This document shows positions 52,839 to 61,360 of a DNA stretch of 64,000 nt, piece by piece (positions within the stretch are counted from its first letter, which is position 1; every line of letters starts with the position of its first letter). Source of the DNA: Paraflavitalea pollutisoli (GTDB taxonomy: Bacteria; Bacteroidota; Bacteroidia; Chitinophagales; Chitinophagaceae); the NCBI RefSeq assembly GCF_029360705.1, contig NZ_JARKMX010000014.1, forward strand, positions 310,001 to 374,000. Reading direction: 5' to 3'. The notes below the pieces were generated by a model. It saw nothing but the letters and a program-made list of their open reading frames with translations. It had not been told where the DNA came from and searched no databases. The translations under genes and the position numbers were made by a program.

Positions 52839-54167
52839 ATGAAAAGAGTCCTTGTATTCTTTATCGCCATCGTATTGACGGGTGTTGCCCAGGCGCAGGA
52901 TTCACTGACGCTGCAGGAGGCGATCGAAGCGGCCCTCAAAAACAACTACGATATCCTGTTGTCGCGCAATGATGCCGAATCCTACGCCATCGATTATTCT
53001 TATTCCTGGGCAGCCTTCCTGCCACAGGTGAACGGAACTGCCGGCACTACCTGGAATAAGAACAACCAGCAGCTCAAATTCCAGAAGCGTGTTGGTGGGG
53101 GCGATAGTAGCGTTACCCGTGATGCGGTGAAGACGCACAATATGAACTATGCGCTCAACCTCAACTGGACCCTGTTTGATGGTTTGAAAATGTTTGCTAC
53201 CCGTGAGCGGCTCGAAGAGCTCGACAAACTGGGTGAGCTGGGGGTGAAAACGCAGGTGGTGAATACCGTTGCATCGGTCGTCAATAGTTATTATATCATC
53301 GTACGGCAGAAGCAACAACTGCGGGCCATCGAAGAGCAGATCTCCATCAATGAGGAGCGGGTAAAGCTGGCCGACAAGAAGATCTCCGTGGGGCTGGGCA
53401 GCAAACCCGAATTGCTGCAGGCACGTGTGGACCTCAACGCCCAGAAAGCCGCTCAGTTAACGCAATTGACGCTGATCGCGCAATTGCGCGACCGGCTGAA
53501 CCAGATGATCGGTTTTCGCACGGGTGTAGTGTACAATGTAAGCGATAGTATTCCGCTGAATATGTCGCTGCAGTTTGGCGAGTTTGCCCAAAAGTTTGAG
53601 GAAAGCAATCCCTCGCTGTTGTTTGCCAAAAAGAACATCGATATCTCCCGCATCAGTTTGCGGGAACGCAAGGCCGACCTGTTCCCCACGCTTTCGTTCA
53701 ACTCTTCGTACAACTTCACGCAAAACGACAACAGTGTGGCGGTAAACATCAACCAGCCTTTCTTCAACCGCAATAAAGGATTCAATTACGGATTTGGTCT
53801 CAATGTGCCGATCCTGAATGGCTTCAATACCAAACGACTCATCAGGCAGGCGGAGATCGATATCCGGTACAATCAACTGTTGTACGCCAACCAACGTTCG
53901 CAGATCGACATGGGCATCAGCAATGCCTTCAAGGACTATGAGCTGCAAAAGCAATTGCTGGCACTGGAGGATGACAACATCCAACTGGCCAAAGAAAACG
54001 TGATGATCGCCCTGGCCCGTTTCAAACAGGGAGTATCGACCTACCTCGAATTGCGGGAAGCGCAGATCAGTTTGCAGGATGCTTACAACCGTTTGATCGC
54101 CGCCCGGTACAATACCAAGCTGGCGGAGACCGAACTGTTGCGATTGAAGGGCGACCTGGTACGGTAG
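52839..54167 (+). CDS. TolC-family outer-membrane efflux channel
   Basis: The ATG at 52839, 13 bases after the pump stop, starts a signal peptide (MKRVLVFFIAIVLTGVAQAQ); 442 residues. Two long helical halves typical of TolC are seen, with LTLQEAIEAALKNNYDILL at the start and RFKQGVSTYLELREAQISL/ARYNTKLAETELLRLKG at the end. An upstream in-frame ATG at 52791 overlaps the pump gene and lacks a signal peptide at its N-terminus, so it is not preferred. It completes the tripartite pump. Confidence 0.93.
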   Translation: MKRVLVFFIAIVLTGVAQAQDSLTLQEAIEAALKNNYDILLSRNDAESYAIDYSYSWAAFLPQVNGTAGTTWNKNNQQLKFQKRVGGGDSSVTRDAVKTHNMNYALNLNWTLFDGLKMFATRERLEELDKLGELGVKTQVVNTVASVVNSYYIIVRQKQQLRAIEEQISINEERVKLADKKISVGLGSKPELLQARVDLNAQKAAQLTQLTLIAQLRDRLNQMIGFRTGVVYNVSDSIPLNMSLQFGEFAQKFEESNPSLLFAKKNIDISRISLRERKADLFPTLSFNSSYNFTQNDNSVAVNINQPFFNRNKGFNYGFGLNVPILNGFNTKRLIRQAEIDIRYNQLLYANQRSQIDMGISNAFKDYELQKQLLALEDDNIQLAKENVMIALARFKQGVSTYLELREAQISLQDAYNRLIAARYNTKLAETELLRLKGDLVR

Positions 54168-54266
54168 TTTTACTAAAACGACTACAGAAAATACGATGCA
54201 TACAAGTGTTTTTGTGTCGTGGGGTGATAATTTTTCCCTTTCTTTGCGGTTCAAATCAATCCTTGC

Positions 54267-54782
54267 ATGAATCCGCAGGTAGGTATTATAATGGGTAGCG
54301 ATAGTGATCTGCATGTAATGCAAGCTGCTGCCGATATTCTTTCAACATTTGGTATTACTTTCGAACTGACCGTGGTGTCGGCACACCGTACCCCTTTGCG
54401 CATGGTTGACTATGCCACCCAAGCGCGTAAAAGGGGCCTTAAAGTGATCATTGCCGGCGCCGGCGGTGCCGCTCACCTGCCTGGCATGGTGGCCTCCCTG
54501 ACCCCCCTTCCTGTTATCGGTGTTCCCGTCAAATCGTCCAATTCGATCGACGGTTGGGATTCCGTACTCTCCATTCTCCAGATGCCCAATGGCATCCCTG
54601 TGGCCACCGTGGCGCTCAATGCCGCTAAAAATGCGGGTATTCTGGCTGCTTCCATCATAGGTGCTTTCGATGAGCAGATCGGTGATAAAGTAGCCGATTA
54701 CAAAAAGAACCTCGAAGCGGAGGTCCTTGCGAAAGCTGATAAACTGAAAAAAGAAGGCTGGCATAACCAGTACGATCAATAA
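54267..54782 (+). CDS. purE: N5-carboxyaminoimidazole ribonucleotide mutase
   Basis: The 171-residue protein is a class I Pur[14 protein letters not shown] is the phosphate-binding loop with the active-site Ser/Asp, and [11 protein letters not shown] has the catalytic His. [14 protein letters not shown] and [10 protein letters not shown] are also fully conserved. It forms CAIR from N5-CAIR in purine synthesis. It has its own 99-base upstream region; a TTTCTTTG element (54239-54246) is a partial -7 match. Confidence 0.97.
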   Translation: MNPQVGIIMGSDSDLHVMQAAADILSTFGITFELTVVSAHRTPLRMVDYATQARKRGLKVIIAGAGGAAHLPGMVASLTPLPVIGVPVKSSNSIDGWDSVLSILQMPNGIPVATVALNAAKNAGILAASIIGAFDEQIGDKVADYKKNLEAEVLAKADKLKKEGWHNQYDQ

Positions 54783-54847
54783 GGATTGCTGTTGTATTGC
54801 AGAGGACACCGTAAATCTTGCCCAGGCAGGTAGTATAAATACATTAT

Positions 54848-55720
54848 ATGAAGTTGACGCTAACAGATTTTAAGATCCTTTCGACATTTCCTTCCGGATC
54901 TGGTATCGAGTTTCATGATGACAAGGTATGGGTGGTAGGCCGTGACGCCAAAGAGGTGTTGCTCATGAACAAGCGCTGGAAAGACCTGGAACATATTTCC
55001 CTGGTCGATCTCTCCGGAATCCCGTTGACCGAATCCATCGAATCTGATCTCGAAGCTACTACAGTGGTTGTCGTCAACAGCATTCCCCGTATGCTGATCC
55101 TTGGATCGGGTACCCGCTCCCACTACCACAACAAAGCCATCCTTTTTGACCTGGACAGCTACCAGAAAGACGAGTTTGACATGACCGTGTTTTACGATCG
55201 TGTTCGGGCTGCCGGTATTACCGATCTCAATATCGGCTCTGCCGCTACCCTGGATGAAGGACATATCATTCTCGCCAACCGCGGTAGCGCCGAACGGCCC
55301 GATAATCACCTCATCATAACCCGCAGCCTGTTCTGGAAAAACCAGGCAGATGCCGAACTGCAGGTGCTGCCTATCAAGTTCCCCGGCAAGGATGAGAAAA
55401 TAAAACAAGCCGGCATTACCGGGCTTACTTATTCCCTGGTCAATGATTGGTTGATCTTTACGGCCTCTACACCCGACAATGGTATTGGTGTACCGGGCGA
55501 CAGCTATCTCGGCATCATCGAGAACGCCTCCCGTAAGATCGGCCGCAAAGACATGAAGGTAAACGAGCTGATTCCACTGGGCAGTGCGGAGAAATCGATG
55601 AAGGGCTACAAGGTCGATTCCGTGTGCCTGCAATCGGAGAAGAATAACCGGGTAAAGCTGCAACTGGCTGCCGACAACAACGATGGCGTTTGCTGTCTCT
55701 TTAAAGTAAGGATCAAATAA
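54848..55720 (+). CDS. DUF6929-like protein
   Basis: The 290-residue protein lacks a signal peptide and consists of repeated beta-rich segments (FHDDKVWVVGRDAKEVLLMN, PRMLILGSGTRSHYHNKAIL, EGHIILANRGSAERPDNHLI, NDWLIFTASTPDNGIGVPGD) that suggest a beta-propeller. It resembles Bacteroidota proteins grouped as DUF6929; this name is given from memory. Function is unknown. It starts 65 bases after purE. Confidence 0.65.
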   Translation: MKLTLTDFKILSTFPSGSGIEFHDDKVWVVGRDAKEVLLMNKRWKDLEHISLVDLSGIPLTESIESDLEATTVVVVNSIPRMLILGSGTRSHYHNKAILFDLDSYQKDEFDMTVFYDRVRAAGITDLNIGSAATLDEGHIILANRGSAERPDNHLIITRSLFWKNQADAELQVLPIKFPGKDEKIKQAGITGLTYSLVNDWLIFTASTPDNGIGVPGDSYLGIIENASRKIGRKDMKVNELIPLGSAEKSMKGYKVDSVCLQSEKNNRVKLQLAADNNDGVCCLFKVRIK

Positions 55721-55735
55721 CAAGCATAGGTGCTG

Positions 55736-55780
55736 TATAAAGAAAATCCCGCCTCTTACGAGTGCGGGATTTTCTTTATA
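55736..55780. terminator. Long bidirectional terminator
   Basis: A perfect 17-base inverted repeat (55736-55752 and 55764-55780; core AAAATCCCGC/GCGGGATTTT) with an 11-base loop lies between the convergent DUF6929-like and bshC genes. A/T tracts on each side allow termination both ways. Confidence 0.9.
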
Positions 55781-55805
55781 TACCATCGCGGATGATCCGC
55801 TCTTT

Positions 55806-57401
55806 TTATTGTTGGTGTATGATCACAAACTCCTGTTCCAGGGCCAGGGAAGCATTCAATATACAGCGGATGAAATCCTTCCCATATTGTGCGTAGTAAG
55901 GCATAAAGTTTTCGACCCGCTCCTGTAATCCGCCTGTAGGGAACAGGGCCGTCTTGATCGCGTTGATCTGGATTTGCTCCTGCTCATATTTTTTCTTTTC
56001 TGCCCGCAACATCTTTTTCTCCAGTTCCTGCAAGGGCTTCAGGGTTTTCACTTCCAATGCTTCGATATGCGGTACGAGTGTTTCATCGACATGGCCCGCC
56101 TTCTCCCGCAGGCGTTTGTACAGCTCCTCGGCGGCCTGCAGTTCCTGTTCCAGTTTTAGGTGACCATTGGATTGCCGGGTGACCAGCTGCGTCAGCAATT
56201 GCTGCTCGGTCTGGAAGAAATCGGCGATGGAGAAGTTCATCTTCTGGATCTTCTCTTCCCATTTCTCCTCGATGAGGAGGAATGAATTTCTGATCACCAG
56301 TACCGGGAAAGAAACTTTATAGTGATGGAGCAGGTCTTTCAACTCGAGCCAGTAGGCCGTTTCTCCCCCACCGCCAATAAAGGCGATGTTGGGCAGCAGG
56401 GTTTCCTGGTATATACCCCGTAAGATCACGTTGGGACTAAAGCGCTCGGGATGATCGTGTAGTTCTTTTTTCAGTGTCTCGGCCGTAAAGCGAATATCCT
56501 GTCCCACTACAACCCATTCGTCACCTTGTTTCTCGATGCGCTCGCGAATACCACCCTCCAGGTAAAACAGGTTGATGGCCCTCGGGTTGGCCTGTACTTT
56601 ATATTGTTCGCTAAGTCCTTTGATCGTTTGCTCCACAATACCAGAGGCTGTCTGGTGGAAGAGATCATCTTCAAAAACGGGCAGCATGATGCGCTTTAGC
56701 TCGGCATTGTCGGGCAACAGCACCACCAACCCATATTCGCCAAAGAGGGCATTGAGTAATTTGAACGTCGCCGTTTGAATATCGGGGCTGTTTGTATAGC
56801 AATCTTTCAGTAAGGCTACCAGCTCTTTTCCATGTGGCAATACCGACAACTCTCCTTCTATCCGGTGCAGGATAGGTTCCAGGCCTTTGGTGTTCATCCG
56901 TCCTACGGCGCCGGTCTGTTGTGTATTCCACACCAGCTTATCGCCACTCAGCCAGATATTACCCAGCTCATCGAGATCGGCATCTTCACTGCCGATCCAG
57001 AATACCGGTACAAAATCGTATTGAGGCAGCTCCTGTTTCAATTGTTGCGCCAGCCTTACCGCATGTAATGTTTTATAGACAAAGTACAGGTGGCCGGTGA
57101 AGATGGCCGGTTGATGGGCCGTGGTGATGGTAAACGTATTGCTGTTGGCCAGCAGGTTGATATTCCTGTTCACCGCCTCGTGGGTAGCTAAACCGGCGTA
57201 CTGCTGTTTAAGCGCGGTCACCAGCGCTTCGCGGTGCTGTGGCAATTGCTGCCGTTGCCGTATTGCCTCCTGTACCCCTTGCAAGGTAGGTTCGTGTTGA
57301 TAAAACGGACGTATAGACGGCGATTGCTGCAGGTAATCGGTGACTATCTTCGAGAAATAACCAGTAGCAACGTAAGGTAACTGTGTAGTATTACAATTCA
57401 T
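55806..57401 (-). CDS. bshC: Bacillithiol biosynthesis cysteine-adding enzyme
   Basis: The 531-residue protein has the BshC N-terminal Rossmann domain with TITTAHQPAIFTGHLYFVYK, FVPVFWIGSEDADLDEL and MNTKGL, and the C-terminal coiled-coil region (EALEVKTLKPLQELEKKMLR, KKYEQEQIQI). BshC joins cysteine to glucosamine-malate in the last step of bacillithiol synthesis. Bacillithiol occurs in Firmicutes, Deinococcus and many Bacteroidota. bshA and bshB are not in this window. Length is standard. Confidence 0.95.
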   Translation of the reverse strand: MNCNTTQLPYVATGYFSKIVTDYLQQSPSIRPFYQHEPTLQGVQEAIRQRQQLPQHREALVTALKQQYAGLATHEAVNRNINLLANSNTFTITTAHQPAIFTGHLYFVYKTLHAVRLAQQLKQELPQYDFVPVFWIGSEDADLDELGNIWLSGDKLVWNTQQTGAVGRMNTKGLEPILHRIEGELSVLPHGKELVALLKDCYTNSPDIQTATFKLLNALFGEYGLVVLLPDNAELKRIMLPVFEDDLFHQTASGIVEQTIKGLSEQYKVQANPRAINLFYLEGGIRERIEKQGDEWVVVGQDIRFTAETLKKELHDHPERFSPNVILRGIYQETLLPNIAFIGGGGETAYWLELKDLLHHYKVSFPVLVIRNSFLLIEEKWEEKIQKMNFSIADFFQTEQQLLTQLVTRQSNGHLKLEQELQAAEELYKRLREKAGHVDETLVPHIEALEVKTLKPLQELEKKMLRAEKKKYEQEQIQINAIKTALFPTGGLQERVENFMPYYAQYGKDFIRCILNASLALEQEFVIIHQQ

Positions 57402-57480
57402 AAGCGCTTAAACGATCGTAAAAGTACAAATTGCGGGCGGCAATTCTAACCGCCGGCCATTTTTAACAAAGTCGACACCA

Positions 57481-57536
57481 AAAGGTTCTGCCTGTCACGG
57501 CCAGGTAATGCACCGGGCCACGACAGGCAGTCCTTT
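57481..57536 (-). terminator. Composite terminator after the D-hydroxyproline dehydrogenase gene
   Basis: CTGCCTGTC (57488-57496) pairs with GACAGGCAG (57522-57530), GGCC pairs with GGCC inside, and AAAGG/CCTTT closes the base. On the minus strand the stem ends in CCTTTTGG. The T run is short, so efficiency is uncertain. Confidence 0.6.
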
Positions 57537-57640
57537 GTCAAATCGTTGTAAACACTACGTACAGTGCTATTTCCGGTGACTACCAGCCTGTTCACCTGGG
57601 TGTACAAGCTGTGCGCAAAGGAATGTTAAAGCTGTGTTCC

Positions 57641-58891
57641 TTATTTGAAGCGTTCAACACTAAACGCGGAAGTATCGATGGTGGGTTTGCTGCCCTGCAC
57701 GATCTCCTGGACAAGTTTACCGGTGCCGGCACCCAGGGCTACCCCCAGCATGGCATGGCCACCAGCCAGGCTCAGGTTGGCAAACTTGCTGTGACGGCCG
57801 ATATACGGCAGGCCATCGGGGCTCAGCGGACGTAAGCCACTCCAGATCTTTTCCGGCTTGGGAAACTCGACCGGCAGGTTGGGATAATAGGTTTTAACCG
57901 CTTTATAAATAGCGTGTGCTCTTTTTTCGAGGGTGGGTGATTGCAGTCCGCTGATCTCCATGGTACCACCCATACGGAGGTCGGCGCCCATGGGTGTCAT
58001 GGCCACGCGGTCGTCTACCAGGATCGACGGATAACGCAGGTTGCGTGCTACTTTTTCGTAGGTGATGCTATATCCTTTACCGGCCTGCAGGAGCAGGTCG
58101 ACGCCAAGCATTTTGGTGAGTTCCGGCATCCAGGAACCATTGGCGATCACCAGCTCTTCGCTCGTGAACTTGCCTTTATCGGTCAATACAGCGGTCACTT
58201 TGCCCGCCTTGGTTTCAAACCCGGTAACGGTGGTATTCAGTTGCAGGTTGACCCCGGCGGCTTGCAGATGGCTCTTCAGGCTCTTCATGAACTTGCCGGG
58301 ATGCATATGGCAATCCTGTGGGTACAATACGCCACCCCGCACATTCAATTCTACGTCGGGCTCCATGGCCTGTACTTCCTGGGCGGTCAGTATTTTGGTA
58401 TCTACTTTGAAATGGGCGGCTTCTTCGGCCAGCTCGATCTCATGTTTTTCTGTCGAAGCATTCTTGTACAACATCAGGCAACCGATCTCCTGCATGTCGA
58501 AGTTGTCGCCGAGTGCATGCTTCATCTCGATGGTGAGCTCGCGGCTCAGGTGCAGGATGTTGTTGAGGTGGGGGGCTCCATGCTCCACGTTGGCTGCATT
58601 CGCTTTTTTGTAGAAAGCGAGGCACCAGCGGATCAGGTCCCAGTTGAGGCGGGGTTTGATGTAAAAGGGACTATCCGAGCGTAACATCCAGCGCATGCCC
58701 TGGGCAACGATGCCGGGCGTAGCGAGGGGAACAAAATGGCTGGGTGACACATAACCTGCATTACCGAAAGATGTACCATCTGTAATGTCTCCTCTTTCAA
58801 TGACGGTCACCTGGTGGCCTGCCTGCTGCAGATAATAGGCACTGCTCAATCCGATGATACCACCACCAATAATTGTTACTTGCTTGCTCAT
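57641..58891 (-). CDS. FAD-dependent D-amino-acid dehydrogenase, probably cis-4-hydroxy-D-proline dehydrogenase
   Basis: The 416-residue DAO-family protein opens with the FAD-binding motif IIGGGIIGLSSAYYLQQAG. RGDITDGTSFGNAGYVSPSH and the C-terminal GLRPLSPDGLPYIGRHSKF ... GHAMLGVALGAGTGKLV are as in DadA-type enzymes. Alone it could be a general D-amino-acid dehydrogenase. Next to a hydroxyproline epimerase, a DapA-type deaminase and a semialdehyde dehydrogenase, oxidation of cis-4-hydroxy-D-proline to pyrroline-4-hydroxy-2-carboxylate is the most likely job. Confidence 0.85.
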   Translation of the reverse strand: MSKQVTIIGGGIIGLSSAYYLQQAGHQVTVIERGDITDGTSFGNAGYVSPSHFVPLATPGIVAQGMRWMLRSDSPFYIKPRLNWDLIRWCLAFYKKANAANVEHGAPHLNNILHLSRELTIEMKHALGDNFDMQEIGCLMLYKNASTEKHEIELAEEAAHFKVDTKILTAQEVQAMEPDVELNVRGGVLYPQDCHMHPGKFMKSLKSHLQAAGVNLQLNTTVTGFETKAGKVTAVLTDKGKFTSEELVIANGSWMPELTKMLGVDLLLQAGKGYSITYEKVARNLRYPSILVDDRVAMTPMGADLRMGGTMEISGLQSPTLEKRAHAIYKAVKTYYPNLPVEFPKPEKIWSGLRPLSPDGLPYIGRHSKFANLSLAGGHAMLGVALGAGTGKLVQEIVQGSKPTIDTSAFSVERFK

Positions 58892-58928
58892 AGTTAATAC
58901 AGGGATCCCTTTGATTTGATGAAATAGA

Positions 58929-58971
58929 AAAGCCGCCCGGCAAGCTTTTTACAGCCCAACCGGACGGCTTT
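58929..58971 (-). terminator. Terminator of the aldose 1-epimerase gene
   Basis: AAAGCCGCCCGG and CCGGACGGCTTT pair with one mismatch over 12 bases around a 19-base loop; on the minus strand TTTTCTATTT follows. It lies 6 bases past the stop. Confidence 0.75.
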
Positions 58972-58976
58972 CCGGT

Positions 58977-60140
58977 TTACTTGGTTGAGAACTTATAGAC
59001 TGTTGTTTGTGTATAGGTTTCGCCCGGCTTTAAGATCGTGCTGGGGAAAGAAGGCTGATTGGGTGAATCGGGGAAATGTTGTGTTTCCAGGCAAAGACCA
59101 GCATGTTTTACATACTTCTTGCCACCCTTGGTATTGGTCAATGTACCGTCCAGGAAGTTGCCGCTATAGAACTGCACCCCTGGTTCGGTGGTGAATACTT
59201 CCATGTAACGACCGCTGGCAGGATGGTACAATGCACCGATCTGCTCCAGGCCGGCACCTTTGGTCAGCACCCAGTTGTGGTCGAATCCGCCTTCTACTTT
59301 GCCGATATCGTTACCGATCTTCTTGGCGGTATTGAAGTCGAATGGTGTGCCTTTTACATCGGGCAGTTGACCCGTGGGGATCAGCTTTGCATTCACGGCT
59401 GTATACTTATCCGCTTTCAGCTGCAGCTCGTGGTCGAGCACGGTAGAGTCTGCACCAGCGCTGAGGTTGAAATAAGCATGGTTGGTGAGGTTGATCGGTG
59501 TAGCCTTGTCGGTCGAGGCTTTGTACTCGATCTTCAGCTCGTTGTTACCGGTCAGTGTGTACACTACTTCTGTATGCAGGTTGCCGGGATAACCTTCTTC
59601 ACCATCCACGCTGTGGTAAGTGAGTTGCAGGCTGCTATCGCTTAACGGATTGCCGGTCCATACCACTTTGTCGAACCCTTTGTTGCCACCGTGCAGGGTG
59701 TTGCCATTGTTGTTCAGCGCCAGGGTGTAGGTTTTGCCATCGAGGGTAAACTTACCATTGGCGATGCGGTTGCCATAACGGCCGATCAAAGAACCGAAAT
59801 AAGGATTACCAGCTTGCTGATAGCCACTCAGGGAATCATAGCCCAATACGACATCTCCGAAGGTGCCGCTTTTGTCGGGCGCCATCAGGTGGGTGATGGT
59901 ACCACCATAGTTCAGGATCTTTACACTTACCCCGTTGCCATTGGTCAGGGTGTACTCGATCACCTCTTTGCCATCGGTTGTTCCAAAAGGTACTTGCGTC
60001 AAACTCATTTTTGCGGCTGTTGCGGTTGTTGAAGAATCAGATTTTGGTTCAGCAGTAGTGCCACCATCGTTGCAGCTTACTATTGCAGCGGCCATACTCA
60101 GACTAAACAGGGAATGCGTAATCAATCGTGTTGATTTCAT
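58977..60140 (-). CDS. galM: Aldose 1-epimerase (galactose mutarotase) lipoprotein
   Basis: The 387-residue protein has a lipobox signal (SLSMAAAIVSC). Mutarotase motifs are GNPYFGSLIGRYGNRIANGK, NGNTLHGGNKGFDKVVW with the first catalytic His, NLTNHAYFNL with the second His, and GLCLETQHFPDSPNQP with the catalytic Glu. It would interconvert sugar anomers in the periplasm or at the outer membrane. It lies between the dehydrogenase and the epimerase of the hydroxyproline group, but has its own terminator and no evident link to that pathway. Confidence 0.93.
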   Translation of the reverse strand: MKSTRLITHSLFSLSMAAAIVSCNDGGTTAEPKSDSSTTATAAKMSLTQVPFGTTDGKEVIEYTLTNGNGVSVKILNYGGTITHLMAPDKSGTFGDVVLGYDSLSGYQQAGNPYFGSLIGRYGNRIANGKFTLDGKTYTLALNNNGNTLHGGNKGFDKVVWTGNPLSDSSLQLTYHSVDGEEGYPGNLHTEVVYTLTGNNELKIEYKASTDKATPINLTNHAYFNLSAGADSTVLDHELQLKADKYTAVNAKLIPTGQLPDVKGTPFDFNTAKKIGNDIGKVEGGFDHNWVLTKGAGLEQIGALYHPASGRYMEVFTTEPGVQFYSGNFLDGTLTNTKGGKKYVKHAGLCLETQHFPDSPNQPSFPSTILKPGETYTQTTVYKFSTK

Positions 60141-60231
60141 ATAGCTGGTTTATGTTTTTGAAACGGTAAGATAATCAAAGTCAGCAAAGAAGAAGTCAAA
60201 CACGTACACCATTCCCGGCCGCTGGAGCCGC

Positions 60232-61293
60232 CTACAAAACCTGGAAGCCGTGTGCGTACGGATCATCCTGCGGATCGATGGAAATACTGTTGTATCCGTG
60301 GATCCTGGCCCAACCTTCGATGCTGGGCCTGATGGCCGGCTTACCCGTACCAAACGCATTGGGTATTTCTTCTTCTATGCGGCCAATAAATTTAGAGCCT
60401 ATAATACTCTCGTGTATAAATTCATCGCCTTTTTTCAACAGTCCCTTGGTATACCACTGGGCCATACGGGCCGAGGTACCGGTACCACAGGGAGAACGGT
60501 CGATCGCTTTGTCGCCGTAGAAAACGGCGTTGCGGGCTGTGGAGGTTTTGTCCAAGACCGCACCGGTCCACAATACGTGCGAGCAGCCATTGATCGTGGG
60601 ATCTTCGGGGTGCACAAACTCGTACTTTTCGTTGATCCGTTTGCGCATCTCGCGTGCCCAAGCGATCAGCTTATCGGCCGGGTAATGCTCCAGTCCCTTG
60701 AAGTTCTTCTGCACATCGACAATCGCGTAGAAATTACCACCATACGATACGTCGATCACCAACTCGCCCAGTTCGGGACATTCCACCGTCAGTTCGGTAG
60801 CGGCAAGATACGCCGGAATATTTGTCAATTTAACACTTTTAACCTTTTCTCCCTCCTGCGTATAGGTGATCCTTACCAGGCCCGCAGGTGCTTCCATCAG
60901 GATCACGCCGGGTGTTTTTGGTTTGATCAATCCTTCTTCTACCGCGATGGTGATGGTCCCGATCGTGCCATGACCACACATGGGTAAGCAGCCGCTGGTT
61001 TCGATGAACAGTACCGCCACATCATTTTTCGGATCGTGTGGGGGATACAGGATACTGCCGCTCATCATGTCGTGCCCCCGGGGCTCGAACATGAGGCCTT
61101 TGCGGATCCAATCATATTCTTTCAGGAAGTGCTGGCGCTTTTCGCTCATGTTGCTGCCGGTGAGGGCGGGACCTCCGTCGGCTACGAGACGGACGGGATT
61201 GCCGCAGGTATGGGCATCCACACAATGGAAAACATGTCCTGTGAGTGGTTTGGCCAGGGTAACGGTATGCTTGGTAATGGGGTTGTTCGTCAT
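60232..61293 (-). CDS. 4-hydroxyproline 2-epimerase
   Basis: The 353-residue protein is of the proline racemase superfamily. Both catalytic Cys are present: SGCLPMCGHGTIG and the C-terminal DRSPCGTGTSARMA, so it is a two-base epimerase and not a Cys/Thr-type dehydratase. VDAHTCGNPVRLVADGG is the family N-terminus. Family and pathway context support conversion of trans-4-hydroxy-L-proline to cis-4-hydroxy-D-proline; proline racemase is less likely here. It starts 67 bases after the semialdehyde dehydrogenase stop, with a GTTCCGGC/GCCGGAAC hairpin (61320-61347) between them. Confidence 0.92.
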   Translation of the reverse strand: MTNNPITKHTVTLAKPLTGHVFHCVDAHTCGNPVRLVADGGPALTGSNMSEKRQHFLKEYDWIRKGLMFEPRGHDMMSGSILYPPHDPKNDVAVLFIETSGCLPMCGHGTIGTITIAVEEGLIKPKTPGVILMEAPAGLVRITYTQEGEKVKSVKLTNIPAYLAATELTVECPELGELVIDVSYGGNFYAIVDVQKNFKGLEHYPADKLIAWAREMRKRINEKYEFVHPEDPTINGCSHVLWTGAVLDKTSTARNAVFYGDKAIDRSPCGTGTSARMAQWYTKGLLKKGDEFIHESIIGSKFIGRIEEEIPNAFGTGKPAIRPSIEGWARIHGYNSISIDPQDDPYAHGFQVL

Positions 61294-61360
61294 GATGAAA
61301 GGTTGGATAGTATAGATGCGTTCCGGCCCCGGAGGGCGAGCCGGAACAGCACATAGCTTC

